Assembly: GCF_019656655.1 (NCBI RefSeq)
Contig: NZ_BPMV01000002.1
Location: 1,098,218-1,162,217, forward strand
From: Tsukamurella sp. TY48
Lineage (GTDB): Bacteria > Actinomycetota > Actinomycetes > Mycobacteriales > Mycobacteriaceae
Direction: 5' to 3'
DNA length: 64,000 nucleotides
Shown here: positions 54,226 through 63,211 of the stretch, piece after piece
How positions within the stretch are numbered: position 1 is the stretch's first letter
Layout of the letters: the number at the start of each line of letters is the position of its first letter
The notes under the pieces: generated by a model
Told to the model about the DNA's origin: nothing
What the model saw: only the letters and a program-made list of their open reading frames with translations
The model's database searches: none
Position numbers and translations under genes: made by a program

Positions 54226-55580
54226 CAGCGGGGGAACCGGTCCAGTTCCTGCGTCACCACCGCGGCCACACCGTTGAGCTCGGTCATCGGGTCGGCGCCG
54301 CCGCGGATCACCCGGTCCAGGGCATCGCGGTAGGCGGTGGAACTGCGCTGCGTCCACAGCAGCGGCGTCTGCGGGTGACCCACGCTGTAGACCAGTTTCG
54401 ATGCCTCGCTGTAGATGCCGGTGGCGAGCTTGTTCGCCTGCGGCACCAGGGAGCGGCGCGCCGGGACGTGCAGGCCGTAGCCCTGGGCCCAGTCCAGTTG
54501 CAGGTCGGCCCGCTCCACCCACAGCCACTGCACGAACTTCTTCGCCCGCTTCACATCGCCCTTGGTGTTGATCGCCGAACCGTACGCACCGAAGGGCACA
54601 CTGGCCCCGCCGTTGGTGCCGATCGCGGGGAAGGGGCAGACCCGCACGTCGTCGCCGAGCGCCTGCGTGATCGCCGGCAGCGCCCACAGCCCGGTCCACT
54701 GCATCGCCGTGAGTCCGGCGATGAAGGCGCCCGGGTCCGACCAGTCCTGCGGAGCACCCAGCAGCAGATCGCCGGACGTGAACAACGTGCGCAGCGTGCG
54801 CAGGCCCGCGGCCACGTCCTCGTTCGCGAAGCCCGGCTTGCGATCCGGGGTCAGATAGTCGTGACCGGACGACCACAGCAACACGCCGCCCAGTACATCG
54901 GCGCCACCGTTGTTGCCCAGGAACAGGCCCTTGACCCCGCCCTTGTTGAGCTCCTTCGCGGCGGACACCAGCTCGTCGATGGTGCGCGGCTCCCGCACTC
55001 CCGCCTTCTGCAGCATCGACGGGCGGTACACCAGCAGCTGCAGATCGAGCACCTGCGGAATGCCGTAGACCTTGCCCTGGTAGGTCATCCGGTCGAGCAG
55101 CGCGGGGTTGAAATCGGAGCGGGCGTCGCCCAGCAGGTCCGTGAGATCGGCCACCTGGCCCGCGGCGATCATGTCGATCGTGGGGCCGTTGCCGAACTCG
55201 AAGACGTCCGGCCCGCCGTCACCGAGGAGCGCCGAGGCCACCTTCTGGTCGTAGTCGCCGGGGAAGGTCGCGATCCCCACGCCGCCGCCGGGGAAGTCCT
55301 CCGCGTAGCGCCGCAGGGCACCGGCGGTGCCCTTCTCGCCGTACTCGTGGAACCACACCGTCAAGTCGCCGGACGCCGCGCCGCCGCGGCCCGTGTTGTC
55401 GCCGCACGCCGCGAGCACTCCCGCCGCGGCGAGTCCGCCCATCCCGGCCAGCACCGAGCGGCGCGAGACCGAGCCCACCGCGCGGCGCGACACCGAGCCC
55501 ACCGAGCGGCGCGACACCGAGCCCACCGAGCGGCGCGACACCGAGCCCGAGTCCGCTGCGCGGCCGAAGTTCCCCAACAC
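54225..55580 (-). CDS. Sugar ABC transporter solute-binding lipoprotein with repeated twin-arginine motif
   Basis: A 451-residue family 1 solute-binding protein. The mature part begins after lipobox LAAC (GVLAACGDNTG) and contains LTVWFHEYGEKGTAG, NGPTIDMIAAGQVADLTDLL and AFIAGLTAMQWTGLWALPAI. The signal is Tat-type: SRRSVLAGMGGLAAAG. Unusually, the n-region carries four tandem copies of the octapeptide GSVSRR(S/A)V (residues ~12-44). The GTG at 55580 has GATACT six bases upstream, fitting a leaderless start; GTG codons inside the repeats could also initiate. It leads the binding protein-permease-permease operon; the sugar is unknown. Confidence 0.85.
   Translation of the reverse strand: MLGNFGRAADSGSVSRRSVGSVSRRSVGSVSRRAVGSVSRRSVLAGMGGLAAAGVLAACGDNTGRGGAASGDLTVWFHEYGEKGTAGALRRYAEDFPGGGVGIATFPGDYDQKVASALLGDGGPDVFEFGNGPTIDMIAAGQVADLTDLLGDARSDFNPALLDRMTYQGKVYGIPQVLDLQLLVYRPSMLQKAGVREPRTIDELVSAAKELNKGGVKGLFLGNNGGADVLGGVLLWSSGHDYLTPDRKPGFANEDVAAGLRTLRTLFTSGDLLLGAPQDWSDPGAFIAGLTAMQWTGLWALPAITQALGDDVRVCPFPAIGTNGGASVPFGAYGSAINTKGDVKRAKKFVQWLWVERADLQLDWAQGYGLHVPARRSLVPQANKLATGIYSEASKLVYSVGHPQTPLLWTQRSSTAYRDALDRVIRGGADPMTELNGVAAVVTQELDRFPR
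55453..55548. repeat. Four tandem copies of a 24-bp repeat encoding GSVSRR(S/A)V
   Basis: The plus-strand unit ACCGAGCGGCGCGACACC plus GAGCCC occurs at 55453-55476, 55477-55500, 55501-55524 and 55525-55548. Copies three and four are identical; the first two differ by one base each. The period is a multiple of three, so copy-number change keeps the reading frame. Confidence 0.95.
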
Positions 55581-55636
55581 CCGATCAGTATCTCAAAGCA
55601 CCCGGCCGACTATCGTGTGGGCGCACCGTGGCGCGA

Positions 55637-56605
55637 TCAGAACAGGGCGGCGGCCAGGTCGCGCCGGGCCGCGAGGACCGCGGCATCGGCCGGGTCGAAC
55701 AGCTCGAACAGCTCCAGCAGCCGGGTGCGCGCCGCGGCGCGCTCGTCGCCCGCGGTGATTCGAATCGCGGTGATCAATCGGGCGAAGGCGGCCTGCGGCG
55801 CGCCCGTGAGCAGCTCCTCGTCGGCGGCGGCGAGGGCGGCGTCGACATTCTTCGGGTCGGCATCGGCGCGGTCCACCGCGCCCGGCTCCGCCGCGGTCGC
55901 GCGGGCGAAGAAGGCCATCTGCTTGACCGCCGCCGCGGCCTCGGCATCGCGCGGATCGGCGTGCAGGATCGCCTCGTACGCGGCCTGCGCTCCGGCGTAG
56001 TCACCGTCGGCCGCGAGCTGTTCCGCCGCCTCGCGCCGCGGGTCGGACGGCGCCTCCGCCGGCCCGCCCTCCGCGTCGCCGAACGCCGGACCGACCTGGG
56101 CCAGGACATCATCGAGCCACTGCCGCACCGCCGGTTCGGGCTGCGCCCCGGCGAAGGCCGTCACCGCGCGGCCGCCGGCCACCGCGATCACCATCGGCAC
56201 CGACTGCGCGCCGAAGGCCTGCGCCACTCCGGGCGCGGCGTCCACATCGACGCGGACGAACTTCCACCGGCCGCCGTCCTCCGCGGCCAGCTTCGCCAGT
56301 ACCGAGGTCATCGCGGCGGACTGCTCGCTGTGCGACGCGGTCAAGGCGACCACCACCAGCTGCTGCGCCGAGGCGTCGATCACCTCGGTCGGGAAACTCT
56401 GATCGGTCACGTCGACCACGGCGGCGGCGGGCGCACCGTCGGACTCGCCGGGAGCCGCCGCCGGACGGGCCTGCTGGGCGGCCTTCGCCTCGGCACGGGC
56501 CTTGAGCCCCGAGAGGTCCACGGCACCCGCCATAGCCGCGGCGGTGCGCAGCGCCCGCTCCTGATCCTGCCTCGATGCGCCCCGGGGCGCGCGCGGTGTA
56601 GTCAC
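55637..56605 (-). CDS. Thioredoxin-domain TPR protein without CXXC (Rv1324/CnoX-like)
   Basis: A 322-residue ortholog-like match to Rv1324: AMAGAVDLSGLKARAEAKA at the start, a thioredoxin fold (residues ~65-170) with VDVDAAPGVAQAFGAQSVPMVI and the cis-proline, then C-terminal TPR helices ending LLELFELFDPADAAVLAARRDL. The redox site is absent: TASHSEQ occupies the CXXC position. It is probably a chaperone-like holdase (CnoX/YbbN type) in the cytoplasm, not an oxidoreductase. I take the GTG at 56605, with CAAGAT seven bases before it; an ATG at 56614 adds three residues. Confidence 0.85.
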   Translation of the reverse strand: MTTPRAPRGASRQDQERALRTAAAMAGAVDLSGLKARAEAKAAQQARPAAAPGESDGAPAAAVVDVTDQSFPTEVIDASAQQLVVVALTASHSEQSAAMTSVLAKLAAEDGGRWKFVRVDVDAAPGVAQAFGAQSVPMVIAVAGGRAVTAFAGAQPEPAVRQWLDDVLAQVGPAFGDAEGGPAEAPSDPRREAAEQLAADGDYAGAQAAYEAILHADPRDAEAAAAVKQMAFFARATAAEPGAVDRADADPKNVDAALAAADEELLTGAPQAAFARLITAIRITAGDERAAARTRLLELFELFDPADAAVLAARRDLAAALF

Positions 56606-56642
56606 GCACTCCATCTTGGCACGCCGCGCGGGACCGGCGCCG

Positions 56643-59585
56643 TCACACGTAGCGCGCGCTGGCCACCTCGTAGCGCCACGACGCCGGACCGGGCTCGGGC
56701 ATCCCGCGCGCGGCGAGCACACCGCCGCGGGGGCGGTACCAACTGGTGAGCGGCACCTCGTCGACCACCTGCACCGCATCGGGGTACTGGCCGTGCCGGC
56801 CGGCGAAGACCTCGGTCACATCGTCGGCGCTCAGCGTTCCGCCCGGCCGCAGCGTGACGGCCGCGACCACCCGCGGCGCACCGTCGGACTCCCCCGGCAC
56901 CTGGTAGACCACCGCCTGATCGACCTGGCCCAACTGTTCGAGGACATCGGCGATCGGGATCGAGTACACCGGCCCGCGGTCGGTGAGCGCCACGGTGCGC
57001 ACGTCGTCGACCAACCAGTAGTCGCCGTCGTCGTCCTGCCGGAACAGGTGCCCGGTGGAGAACCAGGCATCGCCCGGCCGGAAGACGCCGCGCAGCAGCA
57101 CGTCCCGCTGGGTGGTGTCGGGATCGGCGCGGCCGATGAGCACACCGACCTCGCCGCGCTGCACCTCCTGCAGGTAGCCCTCGTCGGTCTCGACGAAGCG
57201 ACCCGAATCCACGTAGAAGTCGACGAGCGTGACCTCGGCGCTACCGGGGAGGCGGCGGCCCTTCGCGCCGGGCTTGCCGCCGCCGACCTTGGCGAGCACG
57301 ATCTCGCCCTCGGTGGAGGCGTAGAACTCGACGACGCGAGCGCTGAAGGCCTCGCTGACCCGGCGCGACAGTTCCGACGACATACCGGAGCCGATGAAGG
57401 CGCGGATCGGGTGGTAGCGCGGGATCTGCAGATCGGGCTCGTCGAGCACGGCGCGCATGAGGTTCCAGGTGTAACAGACCACGGTGACGCCGTACCGCTG
57501 CACCTCGGTCATGAACCGCGCCGGGTCGAAATCGCGGGTCAGCGCGATCCGGGAGCCGCCGGCGAGGGCGCCGCCGAGGCTGGTCATCAGGCCTGAGCTG
57601 TGGCTGAGCGGGGTGAGGCAGTACACGGTGTCGCTCTCGGAGAGCCGCGTGGCCGAGGCGGTACCGAAGGCCGACAGCGCCCACCGGCCGTTGGTGACCC
57701 GCTTGGCCCGCAGCGTTCCACCCGCCTCGGAGAACATCACGAAGGCCAGGTCACGTCCGAGGCCCGCATCCGGCCGGTACCAGCGCGGGATGCGCACATT
57801 GTCCGGGTCGACCTGCTCGAGGTCGACGAACTCGGCCCCCAGGTCCTGCCGCGAGGCTCCGGGCCGGTCGCGGCGGTCACCGCCGCCCACCACGAAGACG
57901 CGTTCGGCGACCGCGCCGGCCTCCTCCGCGTGCTCCGGATCGGTGATGACGGAGGTGGCCTCACCCAGCTTCAGCGAGGCGGCGTAATCGGTGCCCGGCG
58001 AGAGCAGCACCGAGACGGCGCCGAGCCGCGACAGCGCGGCGATCGTCACCAGGGCCGAGGGCCGGGTGTGCATGAGCACGCCCACGTGCTCACCTTGCCG
58101 CACCCCCACCTGCAGCAGGCCGCTGACGACGCGGTCGATGCGCTCGTTGACCGCCTGCTTGGTGTGGACGCGGTCCTCGTACAGGAAGAGCTCGCCGTGC
58201 GGATCCTTCGCGGCCTGCTCGGCCAGCAGTTTGCCGAGCGAGACCCGGGTGTGCGCCTGCAGCTGGTCCAGCCGCGCCAACTTCGGCAGGCCGCGGGTCA
58301 CCTCGCGGGCCACGGCGGAGGCACCCGCCGCGGCGCCGGCGGCGGCATCGATCACATCGCGCGCCGCGACGAAGCCGACGGTCGCGAGGCCCGCGACTCC
58401 GGCCACCAGCGGATTCACCGGGGCGTCCATACCGTCGTGGGGCTGCATCCGGGCTACATTGGCGGGCTCCGTGCCGCGGCCCTCACGCCACTTCACCCAG
58501 TCGGCCACCGTCGGGTAGGTGACGCTGCCGGCGGTGCTGCCGACCACCAGACCGAAGTGTCCGGCGGAGGCCTGCGCCTCGTAGACCTCGGCCGACGGTG
58601 CCGCCTGCAGGATGCCGCGCACGGCGCTGGGACGACCGATCTGATCGGACGTGCCGACGAAGGCCAGCACCGGGCAGGTGATCGAGGCGAGCGAGACGGC
58701 CTCGCCCTCGATGGAGAAACCGCCGGTGAGCATGCGGTTGTGCACCACGAACTGCTTGAGCAGATCGGCCACGGCCGGTCCGGCGTAGGCCACCCAGCCG
58801 TCGGATTCGAGGAACCGCCGCTGATCCTCCCGGGGCAGCAGCGCCGAGCGGTCGTGCAATTGCCGCACGAAGTCGACGCGCGAGCGCACCGCCTTGACCG
58901 GGTTGAGCAGCTCGAAGCCGCGCTGCGCCATCCAGCCCGGCAGGAAGAACCGGTTGAAGACGTGGTCGGCGACGAACTCGGCGCCCTTGTTCACCAGCGC
59001 GGGCGGGGCGCCCAGCGGCAGGCCCGCGGAGATGTCGACGGGACTGCCGAAGGTGATCAGGCTGGCCAGGCTCCGCGATTGGCGGTAGGCGGCCACCTGG
59101 TAGCAGAACATGCCGCCCTGCGAGTAGCCGCCGAGGTGCACGTCGCGGCCGCGGAGCGCCACGATCTGATCGATGGCGCGGGAGATCGCCACCACGTGAT
59201 CGGCGAGGTTGCGTTCGAGGCCGCCCTCCTCGCGGTCGGGCGAACCGAAGTCGATCACCCACGGGTCGAGCCCTGCGCGGTGCAGCACCGAGACGGCGCC
59301 CTTGTCCTCGGTGACATCGAAGACGTTGGCGTCCACCATCATCGGCGGGACCAGCAGGATCACGGGCCGATCGTCGTCCTTCGGCGACGGTGCGCCGTCG
59401 GCGAAGTAGCGGCGCAGCCGGTACATCGGGCTGCGCTCGGCGACGGTGAACGGCGAGGGCTTGGCACCCGTCTCCAGACCGCCCTGCCGCAGCACCTCCA
59501 TGCCGTTGCGGGCCGTGGCCGCGAGCCGGTTCACCGACGCTTCGAGGGCCCTTCCGCCCGGCAATCCGCCCAGGATGTCCACCAT
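56643..59585 (-). CDS. Lipase/PHA-synthase-like hydrolase fused to acyl-CoA synthetase domain (Rv1683-like)
   Basis: A 980-residue fusion. Residues ~70-370 are an alpha/beta hydrolase of the PhaC-like kind, with nucleophile elbow GGYSQGGMFCY and catalytic His in SAGHFGLVVGS. Residues ~450-975 are an AMP-binding domain (FYASTEGEIVLA, FRPGDAWFSTGHLF). Its P-loop reads VMFSEAGGTLRAKRVT instead of TSGTTGxPKG, and the C-terminal lysine region reads LTSWYRPRGG, so ligase activity is doubtful. Length and order match M. tuberculosis Rv1683 (about 999 residues), linked to triacylglycerol metabolism. GGAGG-like sequence precedes the ATG. Confidence 0.82.
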   Translation of the reverse strand: MVDILGGLPGGRALEASVNRLAATARNGMEVLRQGGLETGAKPSPFTVAERSPMYRLRRYFADGAPSPKDDDRPVILLVPPMMVDANVFDVTEDKGAVSVLHRAGLDPWVIDFGSPDREEGGLERNLADHVVAISRAIDQIVALRGRDVHLGGYSQGGMFCYQVAAYRQSRSLASLITFGSPVDISAGLPLGAPPALVNKGAEFVADHVFNRFFLPGWMAQRGFELLNPVKAVRSRVDFVRQLHDRSALLPREDQRRFLESDGWVAYAGPAVADLLKQFVVHNRMLTGGFSIEGEAVSLASITCPVLAFVGTSDQIGRPSAVRGILQAAPSAEVYEAQASAGHFGLVVGSTAGSVTYPTVADWVKWREGRGTEPANVARMQPHDGMDAPVNPLVAGVAGLATVGFVAARDVIDAAAGAAAGASAVAREVTRGLPKLARLDQLQAHTRVSLGKLLAEQAAKDPHGELFLYEDRVHTKQAVNERIDRVVSGLLQVGVRQGEHVGVLMHTRPSALVTIAALSRLGAVSVLLSPGTDYAASLKLGEATSVITDPEHAEEAGAVAERVFVVGGGDRRDRPGASRQDLGAEFVDLEQVDPDNVRIPRWYRPDAGLGRDLAFVMFSEAGGTLRAKRVTNGRWALSAFGTASATRLSESDTVYCLTPLSHSSGLMTSLGGALAGGSRIALTRDFDPARFMTEVQRYGVTVVCYTWNLMRAVLDEPDLQIPRYHPIRAFIGSGMSSELSRRVSEAFSARVVEFYASTEGEIVLAKVGGGKPGAKGRRLPGSAEVTLVDFYVDSGRFVETDEGYLQEVQRGEVGVLIGRADPDTTQRDVLLRGVFRPGDAWFSTGHLFRQDDDGDYWLVDDVRTVALTDRGPVYSIPIADVLEQLGQVDQAVVYQVPGESDGAPRVVAAVTLRPGGTLSADDVTEVFAGRHGQYPDAVQVVDEVPLTSWYRPRGGVLAARGMPEPGPASWRYEVASARYV

Positions 59586-59653
59586 CTCCCCGCCTCCAGT
59601 GAAGTCGATCCGGTCAGCGAGTCAACGTACCGCCGGGCGGGACGTGCCGCCGG

Positions 59654-60004
59654 TTAACCGCCGATTGCGTCTGCGGACGCCGGCGCGGCGGCCGGAGCGT
59701 CGAGCTTGCCGGCCTTCTGCGCCCACACCTCGAAGACCACCGAGCAGAAGGGCAGGACGGTGGCGAGCAGACCGAGGGCGAGGGTCTTGATGTCCCACTT
59801 GCGCACGTAGGCCACGGCCAGGGTGAGCGCCACGAGCACCATGAAGACGATGCCGTGGGTCATGCCGGGCTTGGCCACGGCCTCCTCGTTGCCGCCGACC
59901 CACTTGCCGTACATGCCGATCAGCAGCCACACCCAGGTGAGCGCTTCGGCGAAGGCGACCACCTTGAAGGCGGTGACGATCTTGGACGCGGTCGATTCGT
60001 TCAT
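59654..60004 (-). CDS. DUF3817 integral membrane protein
   Basis: A 116-residue protein with three hydrophobic segments and the family pattern FKVVAFAEALTWVWLLIGMY and THGIVFMVLVALTLAVAYV. It begins eight bases after the thiolase stop codon on the same strand, so the two are co-transcribed. A paralog of the same length class lies at 11232-11609. Function unknown. Confidence 0.8.
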   Translation of the reverse strand: MNESTASKIVTAFKVVAFAEALTWVWLLIGMYGKWVGGNEEAVAKPGMTHGIVFMVLVALTLAVAYVRKWDIKTLALGLLATVLPFCSVVFEVWAQKAGKLDAPAAAPASADAIGG

Positions 60005-60012
60005 GGTCTCAC

Positions 60013-61215
60013 TCACTTCTTCGGAACGGTCAGGATGAGGGCGTCGCCCTGGCCGCCGGCGCCGCACAGCGCGGCAACACCGGTGCCGCCGCCGCGGCGC
60101 TGCAGCTCGTAGGCCAGGTGCAGCACGACCCGGGCGCCGGAGACGCCGAGGGGGTGGCCGATGGAGATGGCGCCGCCGTCGACGTTGACGATCTCGTCGG
60201 TCACGCCGAGGTCGGCCATCGAGGCGAGGCCGACGGCGGCGAAGGCCTCGTTGATCTCGATCAGGTCGAGATCGGCCACGGTGAGCCCCTGCTTGGCGAG
60301 GGCCTTCTTGATGGCGTTCGAGGGCTGGTGCTGCAGCGTGGAATCGGGGCCTGCCACCACGCCGTGGGCGCCGATCTCGGCGACGTAGTCCAGGCCCAGC
60401 TCCTGCGCCTTGCTCTTGCGCATCACGATGAGGGCGGCGGCGCCGTCGGAGATCTGCGAGGCGTTACCGGCGGTGATGGTGCCGTCCTTGGCGAAGGCGG
60501 GACGCAGGCCGCTCAGCGACTCGGCGGTGGTGGAGCCGCGCACGCCCTCGTCCTCGGCGAAGACGACCGGGTCGCCCTTGCGCTGCGGGATCTCGACGGG
60601 GACCACCTCGTCCTTGAACCGGCCCTCGGCCCACGCGGCGGCGGCGCGCTGGTGCGACTTCGCCGCCACCTCGTCCTGCTGCTCGCGGGTGAACTTCTGG
60701 CCCTCGACGCGGTTCTCCTGCTCGGTGAGCCCGCCCATCGGCTGGTCGGTGAAGACGTCGTGCAGGCCGTCGTAGGCGGTGTGGTCGAGCAGCTCGGTGG
60801 CGCCGTACTTGAAGCCCTCGCGGCTGCCCTTGAGGATGTGCGGGGCCTGGGTCATGGACTCCTGGCCGCCGGCGACGACGACCTCGTACTCGCCGGCGCG
60901 GATCAGCTGGTCGGCCATCGCGATGGCGGTGAGGCCGGACAGGCACATCTTGTTGATGGTGAGGGTGGGGACGTCCCAGCCGATGCCGCCGCCGACCGCG
61001 GCCTGGCGAGCGGGCATCTGGCCGGCACCGGCGGTGAGCACCTGGCCCATGATCACGTAGTCGACGTGCTTCGGATCGACGCCGCCCTTCTCGAGCGCGC
61101 CCTTGATGGCGATCGCCCCGAGATCGGTGGCCTTGAAGCCCTTGAGTGCGCCGAGCAGCTTCCCGATCGGGGTCCGGGCCCCGGAGACGATGACGGACGG
61201 ATCGGGGTTGGACAC
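60013..61215 (-). CDS. fadA4: Acetyl-CoA C-acetyltransferase (biosynthetic thiolase, FadA4-like)
   Basis: A 400-residue thiolase. The nucleophilic Cys is in [13 protein letters not shown] (residue ~90), the catalytic His in [10 protein letters not shown] and the second Cys in [14 protein letters not shown]. It interconverts two acetyl-CoA and acetoacetyl-CoA. AGGAG lies upstream of the GTG start. The divergent gene is methylmalonyl-CoA epimerase, the same neighbour as in M. tuberculosis (Rv1323, Rv1322A). Confidence 0.92.
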   Translation of the reverse strand: MSNPDPSVIVSGARTPIGKLLGALKGFKATDLGAIAIKGALEKGGVDPKHVDYVIMGQVLTAGAGQMPARQAAVGGGIGWDVPTLTINKMCLSGLTAIAMADQLIRAGEYEVVVAGGQESMTQAPHILKGSREGFKYGATELLDHTAYDGLHDVFTDQPMGGLTEQENRVEGQKFTREQQDEVAAKSHQRAAAAWAEGRFKDEVVPVEIPQRKGDPVVFAEDEGVRGSTTAESLSGLRPAFAKDGTITAGNASQISDGAAALIVMRKSKAQELGLDYVAEIGAHGVVAGPDSTLQHQPSNAIKKALAKQGLTVADLDLIEINEAFAAVGLASMADLGVTDEIVNVDGGAISIGHPLGVSGARVVLHLAYELQRRGGGTGVAALCGAGGQGDALILTVPKK

Positions 61216-61267
61216 TGCTCGCTCCTATTGTTCGTACACCTGCGAATGATCGCACCTGCTTCCACGC

Positions 61268-61273
61268 TACATT
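61268..61273 (+). promoter_or_regulatory. -10 element of leaderless epimerase gene
   Basis: TACATT, six bases before the ATG at 61280. Confidence 0.5.
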
Positions 61274-61279
61274 CGGACA

Positions 61280-61783
61280 ATGACCGCAAGCGAATCGCAT
61301 CCCAGCCCCCACCCCGCTGCCGCGGAACTGCCCGCCCAGTACGTGCTCGGCATCGATCACGTGGGTGTCGCAGTGGCCGATCTGGACGAGGCCGTGCAGT
61401 GGTACGCCCGGGTCCTCGGCTTCGTGTGCACCCACGAGGAGATCAACGAGGCGCAGGGCGTGCGGGAGGCCATGCTCTCCCCCGCGAAGCTGCTCGCGGA
61501 GGGCGCCGAGCCGGCCGCGGCGGCGCAGCTGCAGGTGCTGGCTCCGCTGACCCCGGAGTCGACGATCGCGAAGTTCCTCGATCGCAACGGTCCGGGCATG
61601 CAGCAGCTCGCGTACCGAGTGTCCGATCTCGACAAGGTGACCGAGCACCTGCGTGAGCAGGGTGTGCGGCTGCTCTACGACGCGCCGCGAGCGGGTACCG
61701 CCGGTTCGCGGATCAACTTCCTGCATCCGAAGGACGCGGGCGGGATCCTGGTCGAGCTGGTCGAGCCGGGAGCTGCGCACTGA
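61280..61783 (+). CDS. mce: Methylmalonyl-CoA epimerase
   Basis: A 167-residue vicinal-oxygen-chelate protein that interconverts the R and S forms of methylmalonyl-CoA in propionate metabolism. Metal ligands are visible as His in GIDHVGVAVADL, His/Gln in the GPGMQQLAYRV segment and Glu in GGILVELVEP. The N-terminal ~20 residues are a variable extension. It is probably leaderless, with TACATT six bases upstream. Confidence 0.9.
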   Translation: MTASESHPSPHPAAAELPAQYVLGIDHVGVAVADLDEAVQWYARVLGFVCTHEEINEAQGVREAMLSPAKLLAEGAEPAAAAQLQVLAPLTPESTIAKFLDRNGPGMQQLAYRVSDLDKVTEHLREQGVRLLYDAPRAGTAGSRINFLHPKDAGGILVELVEPGAAH

Positions 61784-61872
61784 CCTTGCATTCGCAACGT
61801 CCGGTCAGTCGCGGTGCGTAACGATTCGGACGCTACGGGCCTGCTGACACGAGCTCGACCGGTGCATACACG

Positions 61873-61878
61873 TACCAT
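61873..61878 (+). promoter_or_regulatory. -10 element of leaderless DivIVA-like gene
   Basis: TACCAT, seven bases before the ATG at 61886; it selects MANSDN as the start over an upstream in-frame ATG at 61814. Confidence 0.5.
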
Positions 61879-61885
61879 TCAGGCT

Positions 61886-62932
61886 ATGGCGAATTCGGAC
61901 AATCCCTCGGCCGGGCCGGCCCCCGCGCCGTTCGCGGTGGTGCTCCGTGGCTACGACCGCGAACAGGTCAGCGAGCAGTTCCACCGGTACCAGGCCGAGC
62001 TGCGCGTTCTCGCCTCGGACCGGGATGCGGCGTCCGCGCACGCGCGCGAGCTGACCGACCTGCTCGACGAGGCGCAGGACGAGATCGACAACCTCCGCCG
62101 CGAGGTCGACCGGCTCAGCGTCCCCCCGACCACCGCCGAGGGCATGAGCGACCGGATCGCGCGCATGATGCGTCTCGCGTCCGACGAGGCCTCCGAGATC
62201 CGTGCCGGCGCCGCGAACGAGGCGGCCGAGGTCCGCTCGCTGGCCCGCCAGGAGGCCGAATCCACCCGCCGCGAGGCGGACCGGATCCGCTCGGACATGA
62301 CCAATCGCCGGCAGGCGATGGAGGACGAGCACAAGGAGACGATGAAGCGCGCCGAGGCCGAGGCCGCGCGCATCATCGCCGAGGCCGAGGCGCGCGCCTC
62401 GAAGCTGGAGCGCACCGCCGAGGAGAACCGCGAGCGGGTGCAGAACGACTTCGATCTCGCCATGTCGATGCGGCGGGACAAGGCGATCCGCACGATCACC
62501 GAGCTCGAGGAGGCCTCCAAGAACGAGGCCCGCGAGCGGGTGGACAGCGCCAACGAGCGGGCCGATCAGACGCTCAACACCGCCAACGCCACCGCGCAGC
62601 AGAAGCTGGACGAGACCAATACCCGCATCTCCTCGCAGGTGGCGAACGCCCGCCGGATCACCGAGGACATGCAGGCGCTGCGCTCGTCGATCCTCGATCA
62701 GCTGGAGACGGTGCGCCGTCAGCTCTCGCTGGTGCCCGAGGCGCTCGCCGTGGGCAGTGGAGAGCAGGATGTGGTCGACAAGCACGTCGAGCCCGCCGCC
62801 TTCCAGCCCGCGCGGACCCAGCCGGCGCAGCACGTCTCGGATGCGCGGCCCACGGCCGCGGAGCGTGCCGACAAGGTGCTCAACGCGGACGATTTCGCCG
62901 CCGCGGATCCCGCTACCGCGAACGCCGACTGA
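61886..62932 (+). CDS. DivIVA-domain-like coiled-coil protein
   Basis: A 348-residue, mostly helical protein. After a short Pro/Ala start, FAVVLRGYDREQVSEQFHRY resembles the membrane-binding DivIVA N-terminal motif. Residues ~40-285 form long heptad-patterned coiled coils rich in Glu/Arg/Ala, and the tail is unstructured (PAAFQPARTQPAQH). It may act as a polar or envelope scaffold like Wag31 and its paralogs, but it lacks a full DivIVA domain and its role is inferred. Its 3' end overlaps the convergent zinc-ribbon gene by 20 bp. Confidence 0.75.
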   Translation: MANSDNPSAGPAPAPFAVVLRGYDREQVSEQFHRYQAELRVLASDRDAASAHARELTDLLDEAQDEIDNLRREVDRLSVPPTTAEGMSDRIARMMRLASDEASEIRAGAANEAAEVRSLARQEAESTRREADRIRSDMTNRRQAMEDEHKETMKRAEAEAARIIAEAEARASKLERTAEENRERVQNDFDLAMSMRRDKAIRTITELEEASKNEARERVDSANERADQTLNTANATAQQKLDETNTRISSQVANARRITEDMQALRSSILDQLETVRRQLSLVPEALAVGSGEQDVVDKHVEPAAFQPARTQPAQHVSDARPTAAERADKVLNADDFAAADPATANAD

Positions 62933-63200
62933 CCTCGCGCCGCCAGCACCCCGTGTGCCAATGGCGGCGTTCACTCACGCCGCCGGACTCGGCGGCCGGC
63001 CAGGCCACCACGTGGGCAGTGCCCGCGGGGATGGTCTGTGCGCAGCCCGGACAGCGGTAGTCCTTGATCGCGGCGCTCCCGGTCACGGTGCGCACCTGGA
63101 AGGCCTCGTCCCCCGCCTCGACCCGGAAACCGAACCCGCCCGCGCTGAGCGGCCGGACGGGGCCCGAGGCCCGGCGTCGGGAGACCGGTCGCTTCGCCAT
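62913..63200 (-). CDS. Small zinc-ribbon-like protein downstream of nucS
   Basis: A 95-residue basic protein starting MAKRPVSRRRASGPVRP. It has a probable metal site made of DYRCPGCAQTI and HWHTGCW (two Cys, then His-x-His and Cys). The basic N-terminus suggests nucleic-acid or ribosome contact. It begins 11 bases after the nucS stop on the same strand and is probably co-transcribed with it. I do not recognise a named family with known function. Confidence 0.7.
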   Translation of the reverse strand: MAKRPVSRRRASGPVRPLSAGGFGFRVEAGDEAFQVRTVTGSAAIKDYRCPGCAQTIPAGTAHVVAWPAAESGGVSERRHWHTGCWRREVSRRSR

Positions 63201-63211
63201 GTCCGGCGCCG

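Noticed and set aside
55453..55548. CRISPR-like array
   Set aside because: The 24-bp units are contiguous with no spacers and lie inside a coding frame.
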